From Colletotrichum lupini (Eukaryota; Ascomycota; Sordariomycetes; Glomerellales; Glomerellaceae), in the NCBI RefSeq assembly GCF_023278565.1, contig NC_064675.1, positions 3,844,001-3,908,000 on the forward strand: a DNA stretch of 64,000 nucleotides, written 5' to 3'. Shown piece after piece: positions 28,930 through 40,000 of the stretch (its first letter is position 1; every line of letters begins with the position of its first letter). Made by a program: the position numbers and the translations under genes. The notes below the pieces were generated by a model that was not told where the DNA came from, ran no database searches, and saw nothing but the letters and a program-made list of their open reading frames with translations.

Positions 28930-31900
28930 TGACAACTGCAACAAGTAGATTGGGTTGGCCATGTCAGTCCAGTCCGTTGGGCATGGATATGTCAGTAGCT
29001 TTTGTGCGACTCAACAGGGTGCAAAATAGCCACCAGCTGCGTTTCAGATCCTTGCCAATGTGTGGAGTTAAGACTGGAGACATGGCATAGGGTTGTCCCC
29101 GATGTGGACCTTGCCTTTCTTCTTCTTCTGTCGCCTTCATCTCCAATCAATATTCACTTGACTTGCTTATCCGACATTCTCGTAATGGTGCGGCAGGCCC
29201 GTGGCGGCGCGAGCAAGAAGATATCTTGACATTTCAGAGTGATTGGCCAGCGGCACATGCGTATTAGCCCCTCGAAATGGAGGACTTCTGACACATGAGC
29301 TCGCAGGTAGTACGACTGCAATCATAGAAAGATCCGAAGGGAATATCCAATTGCAACTGACGGGAGACCAAGACCGTTTGTCGCAATCAGACGGTTTGAG
29401 CTGTCCAGATCTTCAGACAAAGTTTCCGTAGCAGACGTGATGCGTTTCCTGTCAGGGCGATATGTTTTGGTTATGCGCTAGGTCGACTGGCCGCAATATC
29501 ACTGAGGATAAACGGGCCGTTCAAGCAACTGATAACAATTGGAAACACCAGGAAACGGTTGCAGATCACTGAGGCTAGTGGCGGGCACCGGGGCTCATTC
29601 AATGGATCATCATAACCTTGAAGAGGGCTTTGAACTTTGAAGAGGGCAGTACCGCGTGGATTGCTGCGATAAATTGAAATGGATGTCCATACACACTCGT
29701 CTATTAGTATCCGAACATCATGTCGTGCGCTGGAATGACAATGGCAGGGATCTAGGGGACTGCTTGCCCTGAAGTGTTGTCAAGATAATCGCACTGAAGA
29801 CCCCAAATAGCTCTCTTCTATCATTGGGATGTAGGCGGTAGATAGCGACCCATAGAGGATAGACTCGAGAGCTGAGGCATGGTAAGCTGATGTGCCTCGC
29901 TCTCGGGGATACATGCAAAGCCTGGGCCAGCAAAGGGAGGCAGCGATTGACCAAGCCGCGATTCGAGACAGGACTACGACTCTGCACTTGAGGATTCGCA
30001 ATATATTACGCACACCACAAGCCGCATGCTTCGCTGTGGCAATGGCATGAAACTTTCAGATTCTCTTAATTGTGAGCACGTTTGGAACCAATGCCCTGAG
30101 GTGGAGATCGACGTGCTAAGGCAGCCAGGGCAGCCGGAAGGATGTGTGGACAGACAGCATGTCCGCCAGCGTTGCGTTGATAGACTGGACCCGCTGGGAT
30201 CTCCAAAGTCTACCATCTCACTCGTCTCAGAATGCGATCCAATGGCTGCGGCGGAGTGGCTGCGGCGAACGGTCAACCTGTAGTCGCGAAACAGCCCAAC
30301 TGGACGTCGGCTAGCTAGTGAACGAAGCCATCTACAAATCAATTTCGCGCTGAGGCTGGGGCGTTTCTTCTTCCGCTGTATCGTCTGAGTCAAGGCCCGC
30401 GCGGGCGAGGACCGAGAAGATGACTTATCACATGTTCATCGATCATGGAACATTCAGAAATTGTACCCGACTGAAACGTCATCCCAAGAGCCCAGGGCTA
30501 GGGGACTCTGGTGTATCGTGTATACGCGCATTGCTAGGTATAGGTAAGTAGGCACGCCGGTAGACGGCAACGACAGCAAATGGCAAACACTTGCTGTCGC
30601 CGGTCAGATTCCGAGGAGTGTCACACTAGAAACCGACTTGGAATTTAGCAACGAGGCATTACCGATTTCTGCGGCTTGACAATGATATTCTGGAAGCGCA
30701 GCAGCGCACTTGACGTACACAGAATGATTGACGGGAGCATGTTAGGCCAACCTAGGTACCCTTTCAGTTTCCCCAGGATTGGTGGGCGTTGAAACCTCCG
30801 AGCTGAGGCTGGTGATAGGCTGGGCGGAGAAGGTTGAAAACAAGAAAAAGGAAAAAGAAAAGAGAGTAGCAAAAGACAAAAAGAAACATGTTGGAGACCA
30901 GTAAGGATCAAGGCATATTTTCTGTCGCGATTGAAGCTTCGCGTGGATTACATAGCCACACGTGGCCAGTCAGTAGCCTAGGTGGCCGATGATCCGAAGT
31001 TCGCTCACTTACACAGTAAGCAAACACGAAAAAGGCCACCGTAATAATACCGATGCGGAATGTACGGAACGACAATCAGCATTGACTCTTAGCAAAGGAA
31101 AACATCTTTAGCGGGATACGGGCGAGTTGAGCTGGCAAAGGTATGGCGGGCCGGGGGATCTGTGTGACTCCAGATGACGATACCTTGCAGTGGTTCAGGC
31201 AGTGACTGTGGCCGATCGCAGTTTGTTTTCGCTGTTTGCTCGCATCTCGCATCAGCCCCAAAGCTACGCCGCCACGCCGCTTCTTCGGGAGAATGCTGCG
31301 TTGTGCAATGGCCTGGTTCTCGTTGGTTCTCGTTGGCTTCCGCCGTGCGTCAACCCCCACTCTCCCGCCGTGTGGTCGACCACATCTCACTGATCCCAGA
31401 CACGGCACGTCGCAGATGGACAAGTATAGCCGAGGGGATCGGGTCAGGTTGCTTCAGACAGGCGTGAAGTGGGCGGCGAGTCGCTCGTTCTGGCTATTGT
31501 AGTCGAGTGTGACGATGTTGTGCAGTGATCTGGCGCCTGGGTTGGTATCAGAAGACCGGACGAAGGGCGCAAAGACAGTGGGCAATGAAGATGCGGATGA
31601 GACGCGGGCCCGATCGATGGGGCATTCGGTAACTCCTTGTGTAGTGGTGTGGGAGTGTTTCCTGGATGTGTCCTGGATGCGCTCTGTAAGATTGGTTCAA
31701 GCCCTCAGTTTCGGGGCCATGGAGATGTTCGACTGCATAGGTAGGTGGTGGCTGCGGGCCTCCACCGGTGCTTCCTTGGTGTGACAGGACCGAGACGCAC
31801 AGGTACCAGCTCCTGCGTCTTCCCATCTCGACTTGCGCGATTGGACGCGTATCTTAATAAAAGATTGGCTGTTCGGAGATCAAGGCCGGTGGTGCCAAGT

Positions 31901-33462
31901 CAGAAGTTTGCAGTGTTGGTGGGATGGTGGGATGATGGGGAAAAACAGGGTAGGGCATCGGCTGTTTTCGCAGTAGGGCAGTCGCAGCCGGCCGGTTGAG
32001 GTACCTGCAGCATATCTTAGGATATCATAAGTACGTACACTAGTGGTCCAGCGCCGCTACCTAAGCATCCCCCGTCACCCGTGAGAAGCTCCGCCGGGGC
32101 TCCGCCTTGATTGGCTTAGCGCAGCCTTGGACTTGAGAGCGGCTTGTTTCAGAGGCTTTCTGAAAAAGTGGATTCTCAGATCGTTTTTTCTTTCCTCTTC
32201 CAACGTAGGTATTCACATACCTACGCCTACCTGTAAGGTATGGCGTTAGGTAAGGTAAGTTCCCTCCCTCGCTGCCAGCCTGCGTGCCTGCCACTGGACA
32301 GACGAGAACATCCTGTCGGTGCAGTTAGCACTGTCAATCAAACCCCGGGTGGGTGTTGGCTCTGACATATTCGTACCGACACAGACGGACTGTGCCCCAG
32401 GATACGCGCAAATGCTATTGATATCTAGGTGGATGGAAATGACAAGAACAGACAAGAAACACAAGAACACCATCTTTGCTTGTGCCTCTGCGTCGTCTAA
32501 AGAGTTCAGGTCTAAGAAAAGACACGTCGGCTACGGCTACATCGTATAAGAGAAGCACTCCTGGAATCATCCCCTGGATGGGCGCGCCATAAAGTTTCCC
32601 CTCTTCGGATACCCTTCCCTTTGCGTGTCGTGTCTTAGAGAGTGCTCCGTATTCTGTACAGCAGAAGTGCTTGTTCGTGACTTGGCACACAACTTTAGCC
32701 ATGTGTTTCGTTGCATGACTGCTGGCATGCTATGAATTACGGCGAGTCGGCGACACCATTGTTAAATGAGCCTTGGCCCGGTGTGCGTACGGTGTGGTAG
32801 CTGGCAATGGTCGATGGCGTTAAGTTAGGTTGTGTGAAGTGTAAAGTGCTAACCCCTGACTATCCGCCCAGCATTGGCCATTCCACGACACCAGCTCATA
32901 CCTGCAAGGTACGAACGAATCTTACAACCAATCAGCTTCACAACCGCCAGGCTCAGCCAGGATTAGGTGCCATTGGAGCCAGGAAGGTCACGCATCATAA
33001 GGCAGGGCGTGGAAGAGACCGACAGACCGACAGAGTTGTGTTAGAGACAGATAAGGGCCAGAAAAACACCCGCGGCCACGGCATCGTGGAGGCCTGAAGG
33101 AACCGTAGGTAGGGCCCTTGCCTTACATCAGCATGGTATCTTGTCAAGTAATATGTATCGTCGTCGCCCATGCTTCGAGAATGGAAATGGAAATGGGAAG
33201 TTGAAAAGAGAGGGGACTTGAAAAACAGTACGTACTTCCAAGTTTGTGCCTTTCGGGCAACCTGGAACCTGGATCCCCACCTCTTGCGCATGCAAGCCCC
33301 TGCGTCGTGGCTCCCTGATCTGCTGCAGTACATACGTAGTACGTTCTGCCAGTACGTACTTCCAACCATGATAGGTAGTCCCTCGTTTACCCCTGCCGCC
33401 TGTCGTCCTCTCTTTCTCACCTCAGTGTCATCCCGTGCCTGTCAGCGGCCCTTGCTGCTCTG
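28930..33462. other. 4.5-kb gene-poor interval before the transposon nest
   Basis: No coding frame longer than about 140 codons and none with a recognisable domain or plausible splice partners. Base composition is like the gene regions, with only scattered C-to-T type wear, so it is not itself a RIP-mutated repeat. It includes clusters of short taggtaggta/tacctacc motifs (about 30,530-30,760 and 32,205-32,260) and a 16-bp exact direct repeat cagtacgtacttccaa at 33,226 and 33,350. It may contain non-coding RNA genes, but nothing shows that. Confidence 0.5.
33458..33462. repeat. Target site duplication of the Gypsy element (left copy)
   Basis: CTCTG directly before the left LTR; the same five bases follow the right LTR at 48,566-48,570. 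This fixes both ends of the outer element. Confidence 0.9.
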
Positions 33463-33686
33463 TGTCACGAAAGGGAACTTGAGGCAGGTCGGAACGCTGC
33501 TGTATTGACCTAATTGACTAAAGACTTAACGTGAAGAGGGAAAAAACAGAACAGTGGGCAGAAGCTAGCGAGCTGGCCCTTTGGGCCTAGCGGTCTAGCT
33601 CGTTACGTAACTACTAAGAGCTTAGCCTCGTAGCCTAAGGCTAAGCTACGGGGCCTATAGGGGCCCTAATACCTACTACCGTAATA
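33463..33686 (-). repeat. Left LTR of the Gypsy element (3' LTR in element orientation)
   Basis: 224 bp, aligned end to end without gaps with 48,342-48,565. The outer part (first 80 bp) is almost unmutated (tgtcacgaaagggaacttg), whereas the inner end reads ccgtaata where the other copy has ccgtgaca. A polypurine tract (on minus strand) follows at 33,691-33,702. Confidence 0.9.
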
Positions 33687-33705
33687 TTACCCCCCCCCTC
33701 TATAC
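33687..33705 (-). other. Polypurine tract of the Gypsy element
   Basis: A run of nine C followed by tct on the plus strand is GA-rich on the minus strand and lies directly inside the left LTR. This is the expected place for plus-strand DNA priming if the element runs right to left. Confidence 0.7.
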
Positions 33706-33899
33706 CAGAGGGCGCTATCTGTAGCACTAAAAAAATAAACCTCTTAATTACCCCTTATTTTAGTAAATCTATAGCTATAATTATTATTATTATATTATCG
33801 TCGTCCCTTAGTAATAGTAAATCGCTAGCCGCGGTAGCTTTTATTTATATATCTAAGTTTTATAGCGGACCCTTAGTAATTAGGTATTAGTAATAGAAC

Positions 33900-36027
33900 G
33901 CTTATAGCGCCGCTAGTATATACTTAAAGCTCTTTATATTATACTATATTAGATCCGTATCGTATCTTTTCTAATCTACTTAGTACTATAGCTTTTCCTT
34001 ATATAAGCATAACTTAACTATTTTAAAAACCTTATACTCTAGCTCGCTATCGTTATTAATAATTAGTAACGGCGGCTCTTAGTTCTACCTAGGTAGTAAG
34101 TCGTTAATAACCTTCCTTAGCTTACTTAGGTAAAAGACTAGGTATACCCGGCTATTTATTAATAATTCTACGACCTATATACCCCCTTATTTAGTACTAA
34201 CAATAAGCTATAGGCCGGCCTATAGCTACTATAGTTTATTTATATTAGCGGACTTTTAATACGAGGTATTAACAAAGACCTAGTCTCCTATTTTTAGGTC
34301 GTCCGGGCGCCGGTAGTAGTTAGTATACCTTTTATATCGTACCTAAGCGACTTTTATATTACCCCTAGCGATCTCCTAGGCCTCGTATATTCCTTAAGCT
34401 ATATACTATGCGTCGGTACGGTTTAGCTTCTCTTTTATAAAGCCGAATTAGTAAGTTCGCTTAGACTAATTAAAAAAAAGCCGTAGTTAGTAACTAAATT
34501 CTATTTTATATAATAATAGCCCCGTAGTTTTACTAAGCTAAGTAATATAAGTAAAGTCGACCGTAGGTAGTATATCGCTCTAGTTATCTTAGTATTAGTT
34601 AACTAATAATCTTAACCGCTATAAAATATACTAGTTTAGTACCTCTATCTAGCTATTTATTTATAGGTAATCCGCTATTAATAGCTATAGCTTAACCCCG
34701 TAAATTTTATAGAGCTCCCCTTAGAAGTCGGAAATAAACTAGGGGCCTCGGTCCGACGTAATAGTTTTTAATAGGCCAAAGATAGGTAGTACTTACTTAT
34801 AAAATATCTAGCTTATATCTTTCGTTATAGTAGTTTTATAATAAGGAATAGATATCGCCCTTTTACCTAGGTAGTTTACTACTACTTATATATTATTAAA
34901 TCCTTTCTAATTAGTAGTGATAGTTATAAAGTCGGTAAAAATATACTATTACGGGTAGTCGGGTATTAGTAGCGGTCTTAGCTCCCCCGGGGGTTTATTA
35001 CGCGGCTTTTATAACTAGTAATAGGTATAGTAGTTCCGAACGTACTAATAAGTATTTACTATTAGGCCCGGCTAGTAGTACCGCTATTTAATTATTTTTA
35101 TAACCTTATTACGCCCCGGGTGGGCGAGGAGTTTTTACTTATAGACCTCGCGAATAATTATAATACAAAAGTTCTCCTCCTTAGGTATTACGAGTTTCCT
35201 ATTTATTATTAGTAATCCGTTATTTTAAATAGATTAGCGCTCGCGTCCTTTAGTTACTAGCGCTCGTATTAGTATAAGAGACGCTATAGTAAGGTCCTTA
35301 TTAAGCTTTAAAATCTTCTTTACTAATAAGTACCCCTATAGCTCGTTTTTTAATAAAAGTAAGCTAACTATAAGCTATAGTTAGCTAACGGTAGCGCTTA
35401 GTAGCGCCCGTAGCTCCGCTATAATATTAAGAAATAGTAATCTTAGTAATATAAAAACTTATATTTTATTAGCCTCTTTTAGTACTTACTAAGTGCGGAT
35501 ATCTTTTATTTTTTACGATAGGGCGTTAGTTAGTACGTTCTCTTTCCCTAAGTAGTAATAGATCTAAAAATTAAAATCCGCTAGCGTGCTAGCCTAGCGG
35601 GCTTATTATAGGTTAAATAGGCGCTTAGTTATAAAGAATAGTAGTAGCTAATAGTCTATAATAACGTCGAACCTATATTTATAACTTACGAGCTCTGCGC
35701 ACTATTCCTCTAAGTATAGTACTATTATTAGTATTTTTTTATTATAAATAGCGTAGTTAAGCTCTATGCCGCTTATTATTTTTAAGTAAAAGGCTACTAG
35801 GTACTATAACCCGTTATTCTCTTATTACTATAGTAGTACCTTAGTATATACCGAGTTAGAGGCGTCTATTTCTAGCCGCGTTAGTAGCTCTAGCCTAAAG
35901 TAATAAAGGATAAGTACTAACGTTAGCGCTAGCTTTATAGCTTTAAAAGCTATCTTATAGCTAGTACTAAAATTAAAAAGAACTCCCTTACTTATTAGCT
36001 TCGTAAGGGGCCTAGCTAGGCGGCTGT
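33900..36027 (-). pseudogene. Gypsy RT-connection, RNase H and integrase remains
   Basis: The reverse complement of about 36,000-35,500 still follows the RNase H order of Gypsy elements: a segment resembling AFKAIKLALTL, then RLEIDASNSVYTKVLL, and further on a KEN-ADALS-like block. Stops occur throughout. Sequence nearer 33,900 occupies the integrase position but is too mutated for motif calls. Boundaries are approximate. The pseudogene is cut from its 5' part by the Copia element. Confidence 0.7.
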
Positions 36028-36032
36028 AATTC
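36028..36032. repeat. Target site duplication of the Copia element (left copy)
   Basis: AATTC just before the left LTR; repeated at 41,964-41,968 just after the right LTR. Confidence 0.9.
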
Positions 36033-36546
36033 TGTTACGAAGGTAACTTTGTTTACCTTATTATTCGCCTTATTATCAATATTACGTAAGCAAACTATAT
36101 ACCATATTAATCTACGATTTCTGTAGATTATTATAGGTATTGATTATGTAAGCAATACTGCTTATATAAGCTTACGTGAGCAGTGGAAAGTACTGGAAGA
36201 TAACTGAATAATCTGGAATTTACTCGAGGCGGAATTACGTACTACGATTACGCATTCACTTACGTATATGCTTATTAATTATATCATAATTAATAAGCAA
36301 TGGAATATTCTAGTAGGAGGTTTTTATGCCTATATGTAGGCGTGTATTTGCCTACCTAGACCTTTCGTTAAGCAAGCAACTTCTCATATAGTAATTCAAC
36401 TATATTACTCTCTTTATTACAAAAACCTCTTTTATATACGCTTATTTCCCCTATATTCATATATTCTTGCTTCTATATGAATATTCACTTTTCATATTCT
36501 ATATAAGAATATCCCGCATTACCTCGTTAAAGCTATACGTGCTAGA
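36033..36546 (+). repeat. Left (5') LTR of the Copia element
   Basis: 514 bp, starting TGTTACGAAGG and ending CGTGCTAGA. It contains a perfect 12-bp-arm palindrome at about 36,280-36,306 (arms cttattaattat and ataattaataag). LTR ends are TG..GA rather than the usual TG..CA; both this insertion and the solo LTR have duplications that fix this boundary. Confidence 0.92.
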
Positions 36547-36560
36547 GGTTATGAGCCCAG
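36547..36560 (+). other. Primer-binding site matching the anticodon arm of initiator tRNA-Met
   Basis: ggttatgagcccag starts directly after the LTR. Its complement, ctgggctcataacc, is the anticodon stem-loop of eukaryotic initiator tRNA-Met (CAU anticodon), not the tRNA 3' end. This is the arrangement known from Drosophila copia, which is primed by a cleaved half-tRNA. Confidence 0.8.
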
Positions 36561-37017
36561 TTATTATATAACTGAGGTTTTATTTACTTAAGTGAATATT
36601 ATTCACTTATCCGAGCTCTTCTATTTTTATTTACCTATATCATACCTATTATCATTTAGGTATATGCCTTTATCCGGTATATGCATATTCATATATTGAG
36701 ATATCTTACTCCGCCCAAAATCACTTTTTCGAATTCGAAAATTCGAAATCGACCTTTATATTTAATAAAGGATTTATATATATAAAAAGGCAGACGAAGT
36801 GTAAGTCCTTTTTATACTATATACTTACTTTTATTAAATATCTATTTATAAGAAAAAGAAGTCAAAATAGACTTTTTCTTATATATATTTTTAGACTTAA
36901 AATAAGTCTATTTTCAAGCTTAAAAACAAGCTTGAATTCTAAGCTTAAAGTAAGCTTATTTATACTAGGAACAATACTAGTATATATTTATATTATATAT
37001 ATTCTAAAATATATATA
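36561..37017 (+). promoter_or_regulatory. Copia 5' leader with a run of hairpins
   Basis: The 457-bp untranslated leader holds short perfect inverted repeats, including 36,560-36,576, 36,590-36,608, 36,851-36,879, 36,893-36,909, 36,915-36,934, 36,940-36,958 and 36,963-36,982. Five of them lie almost end to end in the last 170 bp before the ATG. Packaging, dimerisation or translation control are possible roles; none is shown. Confidence 0.65.
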
Positions 37018-40000
37018 ATGGCGGATATTATCAAGGCAATTACAGGCTGCCTTATGCCTGAAAATCAACGCCTAAAAGGTAGTCAAAATTGGACTACTTG
37101 GCTTTCTACTCTTCATATTTATCTTCGACTTTTGAAATTAAATACCTATTTCGAAGTTGAAAACGAATATGAAAATATTACTGAAGAGCAAAAAACCCAA
37201 TCCTTATTATTAATAAGGCAAAATATTCAACCTGAGCCTCTTTCACTTATTTTTGATCAAATTGATCCAAAAGAGGCTCTTAATACCCTTAAAGCATCCT
37301 ATGAGGGTACAGGACCAGTTCTACGTCAACAATTATACCTCGAATTCCACGCTATTAGATTGGAGCATTTTAATAGCTTAAATGAGTTTATTAGCTCATT
37401 TAAAAGCTATATTTCCAAATTAAAAAGCGTAGGAGCTATTATTGAGGATATAGACCAAAAAACGGTCTTTATATCAGCCCTAACTAATATCTTTCCGATT
37501 TGGGCTGATCGTCAAAGGTCTAATTTAAGACTTAAAGAGCCCCCTACTTTAGAGGCTCTTATTACGGATATATTAGACGAAAATAGGAGAGAAATCGATA
37601 CTCCTATGTCTAGTAATACTATTAAGAGTAATAAATACTCTCGAAATAAGTATAATAAGTCTAAGACTTATTATAAGCAAAATACCAACCCAAATACCAA
37701 CCCAAATAAGCCCTCAAATTACCCAAATAAGCCCTCAAATAAGCCCTCATATCAACCCAAACCAAACCAACCCCGAAACCAGCCCCGAAACCAACCAAAC
37801 CAGCCCAATCTTTTTACGAAAAACCAACGCCCACATGGAGATTTGAACCCTCAGCCCTTACAATCAAGGAATTATATGGTTAGTGGTTCCGACCACTATA
37901 CCATAGACCCACTTGATGAAAATTATCAACCTTTTCTCCCTCATATATTACCCAACTCGACTCCAAATGATAATTTGGGCCTTTCGGGAGAAAATACCAA
38001 TAATTCGGCTAATATGGGCACAAATACAACTGAAAGGTGGTTGTATGATACGGGTTCAACAGTCCATATTACTAATAGTATGGATTTATTCGAAAATTTC
38101 GATAATAGGGACAATTTACCCCCTATTCGAACCGGAGCTGGCCCAGTTTACCCACAGGGTATTGGGGACTTAATTTTACCTATCTATTTACGGGGTAAAA
38201 TTATACCTATAAGGTTAAAAAATACCTTATATATTCCAGAATTCCCACTTAATATCTTTTCAGGTATATTACACTACAAAAATGGTGGATATATTGAAAA
38301 GAATTATTTAGTGGATTCTGAGGGCAATGTATTTGCTTATTTGGATTTCAAAAGGCATGGATTTTTCCTTAATATTGCTTGGAAAAATCGAAGGCCTACT
38401 ACAGGGTACCAACAAAACGATTTGGACCCTAAAAATCAGTATTTGGATCTAAAAAATATTTTAGAATCCATTCAAAATTCTCTTCATAATATTACTATTA
38501 ATAATAGTAATATAGAGAAAAATACTGATTATTTATCTGAAAATTCAGATAATCAGGCCTATTCAATCACCCAGGAATGGCACGAAAAATTAGGTCATCC
38601 TTCTTACCCTTATTTATTAAAAACTGCGAAAATAACTAAGGGAATTCCTTTAGACAAATTAAAGGAAAAAGACCTAAATTGCCCGAGCTGTACTACAGCT
38701 AAGTTAACTAGGCAACAGCCTAAAATTAACTATAATCGGGCATTATTTCCACTAGAAAGGGTCTGTATTGATACAGTTAAAATTACCCCTACTACTATTA
38801 GTGGAAATAATTACGCTATTCCGTTTACGGATGATTTTACTGGTTTTCGAGATGTTGAATTCTCAAAAACCAAAGAGAATATAATTAATATTCTCAAAAA
38901 CAAACTGGAATTTTATTTTAACCAGTTTAATTCCTACCCTAAGTATATACGCTTAGATAATGGTACGGAATTCAATATAGGGGAATTATTACCCTATATT
39001 AACGAAAAAGGCATTATTTTAGAGCCTTCCACGCCCTATACGCCCGAGCAAAATGGTATAGCCGAAAGGACTAATAGGGCCCTTATCGAAAAGGCTAGAA
39101 CTATTTTATTAGCAGAGAAATTACCCCTATATTTATGGGACGTAATTTTGAAAGAATTAACTAAATTAGTTAATTTTACCGCTAATATACGCCTTGAAAA
39201 GACCCCTATGGAGGCTTTTCTCGATTATTTCTTCCCAAAAAGAAATAATAAGCCGGATTTATCTAATCTAAGAAAAATCGGCTCTAGGGTACTTATTTAT
39301 TACCCTACTCAAAAGCGAGTCACTTCGAATAAAATGTATACCTATACTCAAAATGGTATATATTTAGGAAAAGAAGGTAATAATATATATGTTATATATT
39401 GCCCTTCTAATCCTTTTCGATCTCGATTATTACGGACTTCGCATATTCGATTTATTCAAAATAATAGAATAGAGGGGGTAGAAAGCGTAAATCCTCCTTT
39501 ATATTCTAAAATTTTTGATAAAATCGAAGATATTCAGGAAATACCTTCTAAAATAGAGGTATTAATTCCCAAATTATCTGAGGAAGAAAAATCTAAATAT
39601 AAAGATTTTACTCAGAGTATTACCCTACCTCCAGAGCCTAATACACTAAAACAGGCTCTAAATAGCTCAGAAAAATCAGAATGGTTAAAAGCTATATATT
39701 CTGAGCTAGAGGTTATTATTAAAAAGGGTACTTTATTAGCTATAGACCCAAATAAGGTCTATAAAGCTAATAAAAATCCACTATCTACTAGATGGGTCTT
39801 TAAACGAAAAATCAATATTAATACTGGTAATATTGATAAATATAAGGCCCGATTAGTAGTTAGAGGCTTCGAACAACAGTATGGAGTCGATTATTTCCAA
39901 ACTTTTGCTTCTGGAAGTAATCCTACTACCTATAGGGTACTTATAGCCCTATCTGCCCCTTTAAACTGGCATATACACCAAATTGACGTTATTGGTGCCT

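Noticed and set aside
29974..30393. 139-codon minus-strand frame
   Set aside because: Ser/Arg-rich with no domain, no neighbouring exons and an equally open plus-strand frame.
33226..33365. 16-bp exact direct repeat (cagtacgtacttccaa) as a target duplication
   Set aside because: The 108 bp between the copies have no terminal repeats or element features; probably a local duplication.
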